Shown here: positions 1-7,762 of the stretch, one piece after another
Layout of the letters: every line of letters begins with the position of its first letter
Position numbering within the stretch: the first letter of the stretch is position 1
NCBI GenBank assembly: GCA_934316925.1
Contig: CAKREC010000039.1
Coordinates: forward strand, 1 to 18,136
From: an uncultured Eubacterium sp.
Lineage (GTDB): Bacteria; Bacillota; Clostridia; Lachnospirales; Lachnospiraceae
Length of the DNA stretch: 18,136 bases
Direction: 5' to 3'
Notes under the pieces: generated by a model
The model's input: the letters and a program-made list of their open reading frames with translations, nothing else
What the model was told of the DNA's origin: nothing
Databases searched by the model: none
Translations under genes and position numbers: made by a program

Positions 1-1
1 G

Positions 2-247
2 AAATGGAGGGAACAATATATGACATGGGAAATGACACTGCAGGAACGGTATGAGGATGGAGTGGAAGCTGGACGTAGAGAAGGACGTAACCAGGGAATA
101 GAGGAAAATTTGTGCAGTCTGATACAGAAGAAACTGGAAAAGGGAAAAAGTCTGGAGCAGATCGCAGATGAGTGCGAGGAGACGGAAGAGAGGATTTTGC
201 AGCTGATGGAGAAGTTAAAAATTTCTGACTGTCTCAAAAACAGGTGA
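2..247 (+). CDS. C-terminal part of Rpn-family / PD-(D/E)XK nuclease-type protein (5' end outside window)
   Basis: The reading frame is open from base 2 without a stop, so the gene begins upstream of the window; the in-frame ATG at position 20 is probably internal. The visible tail reads WREQYMTWEMTLQERYEDG and then a charged segment rich in Glu, Gly and Arg, ending in a helical stretch with KGKSLEQIAD. This layout is typical of the C-terminus of Rpn (recombination-promoting nuclease, transposase_31-like) proteins common in Lachnospiraceae. The catalytic PD-(D/E)XK core is not in view, so activity and completeness cannot be judged. It is followed by a gap of about 225 bases and a separate two-component unit, with no sign of a functional link. 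Confidence 0.7.
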   Translation, partial: KWREQYMTWEMTLQERYEDGVEAGRREGRNQGIEENLCSLIQKKLEKGKSLEQIADECEETEERILQLMEKLKISDCLKNR

Positions 248-265
248 TGCTACGCATCAAGTTTT
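245..265 (+). terminator. Possible weak intrinsic terminator at the end of the Rpn-type gene
   Basis: TGATGC (245-250) and GCATCA (254-259) form a perfect six-base stem with a three-base loop, followed by AG and TTTT (262-265). The stem begins on the stop codon of the upstream gene. It is short, with a weak T-run, so the call is tentative. Confidence 0.35.
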
Positions 266-359
266 CCCGCCAGAAGAAATTTTAACAATCCAGTAGAATG
301 ATAGAAGAAATCTGGTGCTGCAGAAGTGAATAAAAAAATACTTCATCCAGTGAGAGGGC

Positions 360-389
360 TTGCATTTCTACGGTAATCTGTAGTAAAAT
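360..389 (+). promoter_or_regulatory. Possible promoter for the hybrid kinase gene
   Basis: TTGCAT (360-365) and TAAAAT (384-389) are separated by 18 bases. The -10 matches consensus at five of six positions, while the -35 matches at only three. Transcription from here would start near 396, at the foot of the hairpin at 395-434, so the kinase message would carry that hairpin in its leader. Confidence 0.35.
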
Positions 390-394
390 GACAG

Positions 395-434
395 AAAAGC
401 ATGACATGTCAAGGGCGACATGGCTTGCTTTTTT
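395..434 (+). terminator. Terminator-like hairpin upstream of the hybrid kinase gene
   Basis: AAAAGCATGACATGTC (395-410) pairs with GACATGGCTTGCTTTT (417-432) except for two internal mismatches, across a six-base loop, and a run of six T follows (429-434). It may end transcripts from the upstream gene or act as a leader attenuator for the kinase gene that starts at 473. I see no clear promoter between the hairpin and the kinase start, which leaves the attenuator reading open. Confidence 0.6.
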
Positions 435-472
435 GCGTTTATATGATGGATTAAGTCTGGGGAGATGTAAGA

Positions 473-2917
473 ATGTTTGAGCATAAAGAATCGAAGTATT
501 ATACAAGAATTATATTGTTGCTTGCATTATTGGTAATGGCAATGATTTTTCTGGGAACGTATTCCTTGCAGAACAGCAGTAAAAACCTGCAACAGGCATA
601 TGCAAATCAATTGAAATATCGTACGCTGGCAATGGAATTAAGGGACAGTTCGGATTATTTAACCAATGAGGTTCGCAGTTTTGCCGTTACGGGAGAGTTG
701 TCGCACTTTAGAAAATATTGGGATGAAGCCAGAAATGAAAAGCACCGGGAGAAGGCAATTGCAGAAATGGAAAAAGCGGATCTTCCCAATGATGAGCAGC
801 GGTACTTGCAGCGGGCAAAATATTTTTCAGATACACTGATGCATATTGAAATCAGTTCCATGCGTCTGGTACTTGAGGATAAAGATGTGACAACGGGAAT
901 GTATTCAGATGATAAGCAGATGCAGGAATGGGTGGCATATGTGAGGAGTTATCCGCTTGAAAAGGATTATCAGTGTGCGGCGGATAAAAAGAAGCAACAG
1001 TCAGAAATGATGTTGCATGGGGTAATATATGAAACGTATAAGGAATTGATTGATTCCAATGTGGAAAAATTTCAGTCCGAATTAAATGGGCGTTTGGACC
1101 AGACCGTAAAAAAAGCTGCGGGTGCATCAAAAAAGGCTTTTTTTATTCAATTAATATTTGGTTTTTGTGAGATCGCAGTGCTTATGTTTATTTTGATCTT
1201 ATTTCAAAAGTCGTATATTAATCCGGTTATGAAATACAAAAGGACCATCGAGCGGCAACAGGGAAGAAGACAAATTTACATTCAGCCGGAAGGTGTGTGG
1301 GAGCTGCGTCAATTTGCGGAGGAGTTCAATGCGCTTTCGCAGGATATGCTGGAGGAGTTGACAAAATCAGAGCGCATTGAACGGGAATTGCTGGAGGCAA
1401 AAAAACAGGCAGAGGACGCAAACCATGTAAAAACACAGTTTTTAACACAGATGTCACATGAACTGCGAACCCCGTTAAATACAATATCGGGATATTTATT
1501 TTTGCTGGAAGATACAAAGATGTCAGGGGAGCAACGGCGTTATGCGGAAAATATGCACTTGGCAACGGATATTTTGCTGGAGGAGATCAACGAGATTTTG
1601 GATTATTCCAAGCTTCAATCAGGCAAGATGACATTTGAAAATAAAAATTTCAGTTTGTATCAACTGACAGAAAATCTGCAGGCAATTTTTGAGAATGAGG
1701 CAGAGAAAAGAAATTTATTTTTCCGGGTTGAGGTTGGAAAGGATGTTCCAGAATACGTGCATGGAGATCCATTGCGGTTGAAACAGGTTTTGACAAATTT
1801 GATATACAATGGAATAAAATTTACAAAAGAAGGCGGTGTGACATTAAGGATACAGACTCAGCGTTTTTTTAAGAAAAAATGTATGCTCGAATTTGAAGTT
1901 ATGGATACTGGGATCGGGATAAAAAAGGAGCGTCGAAAAGATATTTTTCAGGCGTTTGCGCAGGCGGATGAGAGTATTACGCGCAAGTACGGTGGAACTG
2001 GGCTCGGATTGCCGATCTGTGGAAGGATCGTGCAGGACATGAGTGCAGGAAGACACAGTTTAATGCTGGAAAGTGAGGAGGGAAAGGGAAGCAGATTTTA
2101 CTTCAACATGGAATTTGCATATGGTCATGAAGATCCCAAAAGAAAGAGAGGTCATGTTTCACAGCGTAAACGCAAAAGGAATCTCTTTGTACTTATTGTA
2201 GATGACCATCAGGTAAATCTTATCCTGGAAGCAGAGGTATTGCACAAATTTGGTTATCTGGCAGATGTAGAATCCGATGCAGAAAAAGTATTAGAAAGAC
2301 TTGAAGAAAAGAAATATGACATTATATTTATGGACATTTCCATGCCAAAGATCAGTGGGTATGAACTGAGCAGACAGATCCGCCAAAATGAGTTATGGGC
2401 AAATACGGCAATCATAGCCTTGACGGCGAACATTGGTGAGGATGTAAAAGAGAAAGTAAAAGAAGCGGGTATGAACGGATATCTGCCAAAGCCAATCCCA
2501 ATGGAGAAGTTGAAAGAATTACTGGAAAAATATACGGATCAGGTGCTGGAAATAAAAACCGCAGTGACAGGCAGCGAATCCACAGATCTTGTTGCTTTTC
2601 ATCAGTTGGAGAGTCAGTTCTATGGAGAGAAAGAAGCAGTAAAAGAATTACTGGCTATTTTCGTTGAGGATAATGATGATTTTGAAAAGAAGATCCAGGA
2701 TCTTGTGGCAAGAATGGAGTGGGGAAAATTAGAGATGGAACTTCACCGCCTAAAAGGAGTCAGCGGTAATCTGCAATGTAAACCACTGGCGGCAGCGGCG
2801 CAGGAGTGCTTGAATGAAGTTCGAAAGAAGCGTTGGAAACCAGAAAAAGAAGAAATGCTGATGCAGGTATTTCGATGTACGATGAAGGTCATTGAAGAGT
2901 ATCAGAATCAGGACTAA
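473..2917 (+). CDS. Membrane hybrid sensor histidine kinase with REC and Hpt domains
   Basis: This 814-residue membrane phosphorelay kinase has a first membrane helix at about 12-30, an extracytoplasmic helical region at about 31-222, and a second membrane helix at about 223-244. The outer region contains LTNEVRSFAVTGE and resembles four-helix-bundle sensors of chemoreceptors. A HAMP-like or coiled linker leads to the HisKA H-box SHELRTPL with His329. The ATPase domain shows the N-box NLIYNGIKF (Asn446), G1 DTGIGI (Asp478) and G2 GGTGLGL (507-513). A REC domain follows (DD at 577-578, phosphoacceptor Asp621, Lys673), then a C-terminal Hpt domain with HRLKG and His758. All catalytic residues appear intact. 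The start has a GGGGAG ribosome site just upstream. The response regulator gene follows after 20 bases, so the two are almost certainly cotranscribed. The ligand is unknown; the neighbouring urea transporter suggests a nitrogen signal, which is inference only. Confidence 0.93.
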   Translation: MFEHKESKYYTRIILLLALLVMAMIFLGTYSLQNSSKNLQQAYANQLKYRTLAMELRDSSDYLTNEVRSFAVTGELSHFRKYWDEARNEKHREKAIAEMEKADLPNDEQRYLQRAKYFSDTLMHIEISSMRLVLEDKDVTTGMYSDDKQMQEWVAYVRSYPLEKDYQCAADKKKQQSEMMLHGVIYETYKELIDSNVEKFQSELNGRLDQTVKKAAGASKKAFFIQLIFGFCEIAVLMFILILFQKSYINPVMKYKRTIERQQGRRQIYIQPEGVWELRQFAEEFNALSQDMLEELTKSERIERELLEAKKQAEDANHVKTQFLTQMSHELRTPLNTISGYLFLLEDTKMSGEQRRYAENMHLATDILLEEINEILDYSKLQSGKMTFENKNFSLYQLTENLQAIFENEAEKRNLFFRVEVGKDVPEYVHGDPLRLKQVLTNLIYNGIKFTKEGGVTLRIQTQRFFKKKCMLEFEVMDTGIGIKKERRKDIFQAFAQADESITRKYGGTGLGLPICGRIVQDMSAGRHSLMLESEEGKGSRFYFNMEFAYGHEDPKRKRGHVSQRKRKRNLFVLIVDDHQVNLILEAEVLHKFGYLADVESDAEKVLERLEEKKYDIIFMDISMPKISGYELSRQIRQNELWANTAIIALTANIGEDVKEKVKEAGMNGYLPKPIPMEKLKELLEKYTDQVLEIKTAVTGSESTDLVAFHQLESQFYGEKEAVKELLAIFVEDNDDFEKKIQDLVARMEWGKLEMELHRLKGVSGNLQCKPLAAAAQECLNEVRKKRWKPEKEEMLMQVFRCTMKVIEEYQNQD

Positions 2918-2937
2918 GTGAAGGATGGTGCAAGGCT

Positions 2938-3684
2938 ATGTATCAGGTGTTGATTGTTGAGGACGATAAAACAAATCGTCTTTTTTATGAAAAATTGAAG
3001 GTTTGGGAAGAAGAAGGATTTGTCATTGCAGATCAGGCAATTCATGGACAGGATGCTTTGAGCAAAATGGAGGGACGATCGTTTGATCTGTATCTTGTAG
3101 ATGTTATGATGCCGATCATGAATGGATTGGAGTTTTTGCAGGAATTAAAAAACAGGGAGATTGAAGCACCCCGTATTATCGCCAGCAATTACAATGAATT
3201 TGAGTATGTGCGCCAGGGGATGAAACTGGGAGCAATGGATTATTTGTTAAAGCCGATCACGGAAGAGGCATTGCGGGAGTGTCTGCAGGCGGTTCGGGAA
3301 GAATTGCAGGAGTCAAGAGACGGTGAGATCATAAAGTATATTTTTGAGGAATGTGGAGCTAATGTAGAATCGGGATTTTGTAAAAAATTAATGATCTATT
3401 TTGCAGAGCACACAGCCGACATTAACTTGAAGGATGTTTCTGAGGAATTTATGTTGAATCATGACTATTTTGGAAAATTATTTAAACGTCAAATGAATGA
3501 AACCTTCAATCAATTCGTCCTGAAATTTAAGATGAATTATGCCAGATATCTTCTGGCTCATACGGATGACCGAATATATGAAGTGGGAGACCGATTGGGA
3601 TATAAGACAACGGATTATTTTTCGAAAATTTTCCGGGAATATACCGGAGAGACACCGGCGCAGTATCGAAAAAATGCGAGATAA
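2938..3684 (+). CDS. Response regulator, REC-AraC type DNA-binding
   Basis: This 248-residue protein has an N-terminal receiver domain with acidic pair Glu8-Asp9/Asp10, phosphoacceptor Asp55 in LVDVMMP, and Lys105 in LLKPI. A C-terminal AraC/XylS double helix-turn-helix spans about 150-248, with the family signature GYKTTDYFSKIFREYTG near the end. It should receive phosphate from the Hpt domain (His758) of the kinase encoded 20 bases upstream and bind DNA as a dimer. An AAGGATGG sequence lies upstream of the chosen ATG. AraC-type regulators more often pair with YesM-like kinases, so pairing with a hybrid Hpt-bearing kinase is somewhat unusual. Its target is probably local, and the urt leader immediately downstream is the best candidate. 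Confidence 0.93.
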   Translation: MYQVLIVEDDKTNRLFYEKLKVWEEEGFVIADQAIHGQDALSKMEGRSFDLYLVDVMMPIMNGLEFLQELKNREIEAPRIIASNYNEFEYVRQGMKLGAMDYLLKPITEEALRECLQAVREELQESRDGEIIKYIFEECGANVESGFCKKLMIYFAEHTADINLKDVSEEFMLNHDYFGKLFKRQMNETFNQFVLKFKMNYARYLLAHTDDRIYEVGDRLGYKTTDYFSKIFREYTGETPAQYRKNAR

Positions 3685-3731
3685 CAGGATAAATATCGTA
3701 TTTCTCGGGTAGAAAAGTCGGATTTGTCTGG

Positions 3732-3760
3732 TTGTTCCCCCAAAAAGGTTATGCTATCAT
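3732..3760 (+). promoter_or_regulatory. Putative promoter for the kinase-like/urt operon
   Basis: TTGTTC (3732-3737) and TATCAT (3755-3760) are spaced by exactly 17 bases. Both boxes match consensus at about four of six positions, which suits an activator-dependent promoter. Transcription would start near 3767, just before the hairpin at 3784-3820. The -10 lies inside an inverted repeat. Confidence 0.5.
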
Positions 3761-3764
3761 AACC
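3747..3764. promoter_or_regulatory. Perfect inverted repeat over the putative -10 (operator candidate)
   Basis: GGTTATG (3747-3753) and CATAACC (3758-3764) are perfect inverted copies around the four-base centre CTAT. The repeat overlaps the putative -10 box, where a bound protein would block polymerase. AraC-type regulators usually bind direct repeats, so this dyad may belong to another, dimeric repressor. It could also fold as a small hairpin if transcribed from further upstream. Confidence 0.5.
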
Positions 3765-3783
3765 ATATCGAAACGAGAAAGGC

Positions 3784-3823
3784 AAAGGGGCTGATTTCCA
3801 AAAGGAAACCGGCTCCTTTTATT
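3784..3823 (+). terminator. Intrinsic terminator or leader attenuator before the cytidylate kinase-like gene
   Basis: AAAGGGGCTGATTTCC (3784-3799) and GGAAACCGGCTCCTTT (3804-3819) form a 16-base stem with an AAAA loop, containing one A-C mismatch and G-T wobbles, followed by TTTTATTAT. It lies about 100 bases after the response regulator stop and 45 before the next start. If the promoter at 3732-3760 is active, the hairpin is inside the 5' leader and would act as an attenuator; otherwise it ends the two-component transcript. A short competing pairing exists between CCGGC (3809-3813) and GCCGG (3831-3835). Confidence 0.75.
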
Positions 3824-3866
3824 ATGCAGTGCCGGATCGTTTTGCATATGGAAAGGAGGCTGTGAA

Positions 3867-4502
3867 ATGGACAATTATGTAATCACGATTGCCAGAGGAT
3901 TTGGCAGTGGTGGCAAACAGATTGGCTTACGGTTGTCAAAGAAACTGGGAATTCCGTGTTATGAAAGTCAGATTTTACAGATGGCATCGGATTATAGCGG
4001 AATCAACAAATCGTTGTTTGTAAAGGCGGATGAAAGGATCAATGGAAAAAAGATTGCGATGGCATTGAAGAAATTTCCAAAGATGAACCGTTTGGCGCAA
4101 CCCAGTCAGAGAAGTTTTGTATCGGATGTCAATTTGTTTAACATTCAGGCAGAGATCATAAGGGAACTTGCCAAAACAGAATCCTGTATCATTATTGGAA
4201 AATGTGCGAATTACATTTTAAAGGACTACGACAATGTCGTCAGCGTGTATGTAGAAGCACCAAGAAGATTTTGTCGTGCCACGATTATGGATCGTTTGGA
4301 TGTTACTGCGCAGGAAGCAGATCAGATGATCTATCAGACCGATAAATATCGTTCCGATTATTATAGTTATTATACGGGCGGTGGATATTGGACAGATCCG
4401 GTGGCATATGACATGACGCTGAACAGTGAGCGGATCGGATATGATGATTGTGCCGATCTGATCGCACATTTTAAAGATGTTCGATTGAGAAAGAAAGGAT
4501 GA
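3867..4502 (+). CDS. Cytidylate kinase-like family protein
   Basis: This 211-residue protein belongs to the cytidylate kinase-like P-loop family found widely in Firmicutes. The N-terminus YVITIARGFGSGGKQIG carries the nucleotide-binding loop (about residues 8-20). The segment IIIGKCANYIL and later Arg-rich stretches fit the family's lid and core. The true substrate of this family is not established, and it should not be called CMP kinase (Cmk) on this evidence. GAAAGGAGG (3851-3859) sits seven bases before the ATG. Its stop lies immediately before the urtA start, with urtA's ribosome site inside its 3' end, so it is probably coupled to urtA and cotranscribed with the urea transporter. A role in sensing or tuning nitrogen uptake is possible but is inference. 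Confidence 0.85.
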   Translation: MDNYVITIARGFGSGGKQIGLRLSKKLGIPCYESQILQMASDYSGINKSLFVKADERINGKKIAMALKKFPKMNRLAQPSQRSFVSDVNLFNIQAEIIRELAKTESCIIIGKCANYILKDYDNVVSVYVEAPRRFCRATIMDRLDVTAQEADQMIYQTDKYRSDYYSYYTGGGYWTDPVAYDMTLNSERIGYDDCADLIAHFKDVRLRKKG

Positions 4503-4507
4503 TTTTT

Positions 4508-5746
4508 ATGAAAAAGAGTTTGAGAAAAATAGCAGCAATCGTTACCAGTGCAGTACTTGCTTTATCTTTAGTGGGATGTGGTGCAAACGCGGACTCGGGA
4601 ACCGATAGCGGGGATGACACCGTTACGGTAGGCTTATTACATTCCCTGACCGGATCCATGGCAATTAGTGAAGGATCGGTGCGGGATGCAGAAGTTCTTG
4701 CAATTGATGAGATCAATAAAAGTGGTGGCGTGCTTGGAAAACAGATCAAGTATGTGGAAGAGGATGGAGCATCTGAGCCATCTACATTTGCGACAAAGGC
4801 AGAGAAATTGTTAGGTGAAGATGAGGTGGCCACCGTATTTGGATGCTGGACATCGTCTTCCAGAAAAGCAGTAAAACAGATTTTTGAGGATTATAATAAT
4901 CTGCTTTGGTATCCGGTTCAGTATGAAGGAATGGAAGCTTCTAAAAACATTGTATATATGGGAGCAGCACCGAATCAGCAGATTGTACCGGCAATTGAGT
5001 ATCTGATCGAAAAAGGATATAAAAAATTCTTCCTGCTTGGATCCGACTATGTATTCCCAAGAACAGCCAATATGATCATCAATGCACAGATTGACGCAGT
5101 GGATGGTGTTGAAGTTGTCGGCGAGGAATATGCAGCAATGGATCAGACGGAATTTTCGTCCATCATTTCCAAAATTGAATCCGCAAAACCGGATGTGATC
5201 ATCAACACACTGAATGGTACAGGAAATGTTTCCTTCTTCAAACAGCTGGCAGATCGAAATATTACTTCGGATAAAATGATGACAATGTCATTCTCAATCG
5301 CGGAAGAAGAGGTACAGACAATCGGAGCAGATACGCTGAAAGGCAATCTGGTTTCCTGGAATTACTATCAGACAACAAAAACGGATAAAAATGATGCATT
5401 TGTAAAAGCATACAAAGAAAAATTTGGAAAAGACCGTGTAACATCGGATCCAGCGGAAGCGGCGTATGACGCTGTTTATATGTGGAAAGCGGCATGCGAG
5501 AAGGCAGGAAGTTTTGAAACAGATGCCGTCCGCGAGGCACTTGACGGCTTGAGCATTGATGCGCCGGAAGGAACGATTACGGTTGACGGTGAGAATCAGC
5601 ATATTTATAAAACGGTACGTATCGGTAAAGTGGCAGAGGATGGATTGATCTATGAGGAAAAAGCAACCGACAGCCCTGTAAAACCGGATCCATATCTGAC
5701 AACTTATGATTGGGCAGTAAAAGCTGGCGTACAGCCTTTGGAATAA
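4508..5746 (+). CDS. urtA: Urea ABC transporter substrate-binding lipoprotein UrtA
   Basis: This 412-residue extracellular lipoprotein should capture urea and deliver it to the UrtBC channel. A basic N-terminus and hydrophobic signal run to the lipobox LVGC with Cys24, the probable lipidation site. The mature part follows the periplasmic-binding fold of the branched-chain amino acid/urea class: LLHSLTGSMAISE at 43-55, GCWTSSSRKAV at 112-122, and the UrtA-characteristic GAAPNQQ at 152-158. I chose the ATG at 4508 rather than the in-frame ATG at 4499, because AAAGGA (4494-4499) is then eight bases upstream and the signal peptide begins MKKSLRK. The coding region begins just after the stop of the kinase-like gene. 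Related amide-binding proteins such as FmdD are the main alternative, but the full urtABCDE set favours urea. Confidence 0.93.
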   Translation: MKKSLRKIAAIVTSAVLALSLVGCGANADSGTDSGDDTVTVGLLHSLTGSMAISEGSVRDAEVLAIDEINKSGGVLGKQIKYVEEDGASEPSTFATKAEKLLGEDEVATVFGCWTSSSRKAVKQIFEDYNNLLWYPVQYEGMEASKNIVYMGAAPNQQIVPAIEYLIEKGYKKFFLLGSDYVFPRTANMIINAQIDAVDGVEVVGEEYAAMDQTEFSSIISKIESAKPDVIINTLNGTGNVSFFKQLADRNITSDKMMTMSFSIAEEEVQTIGADTLKGNLVSWNYYQTTKTDKNDAFVKAYKEKFGKDRVTSDPAEAAYDAVYMWKAACEKAGSFETDAVREALDGLSIDAPEGTITVDGENQHIYKTVRIGKVAEDGLIYEEKATDSPVKPDPYLTTYDWAVKAGVQPLE

Positions 5747-5770
5747 GGAAACGGAGAAAGGAGGAGCTCC

Positions 5771-6664
5771 ATGAATTTGATTTTTAATGGATTAAGCCTG
5801 TCCTCAATTATATTGCTTGCATCTCTTGGGCTTGCGATCACATTTGGATTGATGCGAGTGATCAATATGGCACATGGTGAATTTATAATGATCGGCGCCT
5901 ATACAACATATTTGATACAGGGAATCGCACAGAAATATTTTTCAAAAGGCGCAGCAGATGCCGGGTACTTTTTGTCAATCTTTGTAGCGTTTGCCGTTAC
6001 ATTCCTGATCGGATCGTTGCTGGAAACTTTTGTGGTTTCCAGACTGTACGGCCGTGAGATTGACAGCCTGCTGGCGACCTGGGGAATCAGTCTGATCTTA
6101 CAGCAGGCAGCCAGATCGATTTTCGGAACACAGGGTGTTCTTGTAACAACCCCGAAGGTATTGTCTGGAAGCATTCATATTGCAGGAGCTTCTCTTTCCT
6201 TGACGAGATTGTTTATTATTGGATTAGTGGCGTTGTGCCTTTTACTCGTGTGGCTTCTTATGTACCATACAAATTATGGACGGCAGATGAGAGCCGTTAT
6301 GCAGAACCGTGCCATGGCACAGTGTATGGGAATCAACTCTAGAAAGATTGATAATCTTACATTCAGTATTGGATCCGGTCTTGCAGGAATTGCCGGTTGT
6401 TCCATTGCTTTACTCGGTTCGATTGATTCGACCGTTGGTCAGAATTACATTGTAAATACCTTTATGGCTGTTGTACTTGGTGGTGTTGGTAAGCTTCTTG
6501 GAACGGTGCTTGGTTCCACGATCATCGGCTTTTCCAGTATTGGATTTGAGACCGTTGTATCATCTTCGATCGCCAAAGCAATTGTGCTTCTGATCATTAT
6601 TGTGTTCCTGCAGAAGAAACCACAGGGCTTGTTTACCGTAAGAAGCCGTGCATTGGATGAATAG
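5771..6664 (+). CDS. urtB: Urea ABC transporter permease UrtB
   Basis: This 297-residue integral membrane permease of the LivH class forms half of the urea channel. The N-terminal ITFGLMRVINMAHGEF motif and the later LGGVGKLLGTVLGS loop, which contacts the ATPase, are diagnostic, and several hydrophobic helices span the length. Proteobacterial UrtB often carries a long N-terminal soluble extension, which is absent here. AAAGGAGGA lies a few bases before the ATG. It follows urtA by 24 bases and precedes urtC by 12. Confidence 0.93.
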   Translation: MNLIFNGLSLSSIILLASLGLAITFGLMRVINMAHGEFIMIGAYTTYLIQGIAQKYFSKGAADAGYFLSIFVAFAVTFLIGSLLETFVVSRLYGREIDSLLATWGISLILQQAARSIFGTQGVLVTTPKVLSGSIHIAGASLSLTRLFIIGLVALCLLLVWLLMYHTNYGRQMRAVMQNRAMAQCMGINSRKIDNLTFSIGSGLAGIAGCSIALLGSIDSTVGQNYIVNTFMAVVLGGVGKLLGTVLGSTIIGFSSIGFETVVSSSIAKAIVLLIIIVFLQKKPQGLFTVRSRALDE

Positions 6665-6676
6665 GAGGAATGGCAA

Positions 6677-7759
6677 ATGAAATTTTTGAAAAAAAATGGG
6701 TATAACCTCTGTTTTACCGTGATTGTTCTTGTCCTCGCCCTGATGCCGGTTCTGCTTCTGAACGATGTCGTGAAAAGCACTACGGTACTGTTTTTAGGAA
6801 AATGTATTTCCTTTGCGATTGTTGCGATCGGATTGGATCTGATCTGGGGGCATACAGGAATTCTGAGTCTGGGACATGGCCTGTATTTTTGCCTGGGAGC
6901 ATACGGAATGGGAATGTACTTAAAATTAGTGCAGACGCATGGACAGATTACTGATTTTATGCAGGTTGGAGGATTGAAAAAACTTCCATTGATCTGGAAA
7001 CCGTTTCTTTCCCTGCCGGGAACATTTCTTATGATCTTTCTTGTGCCGGGGATCGTATCCGGCTTGATCGGATATTTTATTTTTAAAAACCGTGTAAAAG
7101 GTGTATATTTCTCAATCATTTCACAGGCATTGACCTGGGCAGCGTACTCAATATTCATTGCCATGTCTCCATACACAAATGGAAATGTAGGAATCAGCCA
7201 GATACAGTCACTTCTTGGCAGCCTGCGGGGACCGAAAAATGAGGGAAATCTGATCGCACTGTTCTATATTGCGCTGGTCGTACTGATCGTTGTTTATGCC
7301 GCATCAACATTTCTGATCCACACGAAATTTGGCAAATTGATGATTGCGATCCGTGATGGTGAAAACAGAACCTATTTTTCCGGCTATTGCGTAAGTAATT
7401 TCAAGAATTTTGTATATGTATTATCAGCAATTTTTGCAGCGATCGCGGGAGCATTGTTTGTAAATTTCAATGGTTCGATCACACCGACGCAGATGTCGAT
7501 CACCTACTCGATCACTATGATCATATGGGTTGCGATCGGCGGACGAGGAACCTTGATCGGGGCAGTGATTGGCGCATTTTTGATCAATCTATGTGAGTAT
7601 AATCTCAGTTCCGGCAGTATGGCAGAGAGCTGGCAGTACATTATTGGACTTTTATTTGTAATTACCATTTTGTTCTTTAAAGGCGGTATTGTAGGGATTG
7701 TCAGAGATCAGATTCCTGCCTTTATCCAGAAGAGAAGAAATTCAAATGCGGAGGAATAA
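6677..7759 (+). CDS. urtC: Urea ABC transporter permease UrtC
   Basis: This 360-residue LivM-class permease is the second half of the urea channel. It shows the family motif LIWGHTGILSLGHG in the N-terminal third and WVAIGGRGTLIGAVIGAF near the C-terminus, where the coupling helix meets UrtD/UrtE. Multiple membrane helices are evident, and the tail GGIVGIVRDQIP is typical. AGGAGG ends just before the start; the ATG at 6670 is out of frame and stops quickly, so 6677 is preferred. UrtD follows after only three bases. Confidence 0.93.
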   Translation: MKFLKKNGYNLCFTVIVLVLALMPVLLLNDVVKSTTVLFLGKCISFAIVAIGLDLIWGHTGILSLGHGLYFCLGAYGMGMYLKLVQTHGQITDFMQVGGLKKLPLIWKPFLSLPGTFLMIFLVPGIVSGLIGYFIFKNRVKGVYFSIISQALTWAAYSIFIAMSPYTNGNVGISQIQSLLGSLRGPKNEGNLIALFYIALVVLIVVYAASTFLIHTKFGKLMIAIRDGENRTYFSGYCVSNFKNFVYVLSAIFAAIAGALFVNFNGSITPTQMSITYSITMIIWVAIGGRGTLIGAVIGAFLINLCEYNLSSGSMAESWQYIIGLLFVITILFFKGGIVGIVRDQIPAFIQKRRNSNAEE

Positions 7760-7762
7760 GAT

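Noticed and set aside
282..506. 74-codon minus-strand open frame before the kinase gene
   Set aside because: It runs through the terminator-like hairpin and into the kinase start, with no supporting ribosome site or recognisable domain.
3747..3820. ANTAR dual-hexaloop antiterminator RNA, common for nitrogen genes in Firmicutes
   Set aside because: The hairpins do not show six-base loops with A at position 1 and G at position 4, and the first would overlap the putative -10 box.
6445..7176. 243-codon minus-strand open frame across urtB/urtC
   Set aside because: It is antisense to two clear permease genes, has no ribosome site or family resemblance, and its composition is that of a reverse-frame shadow.
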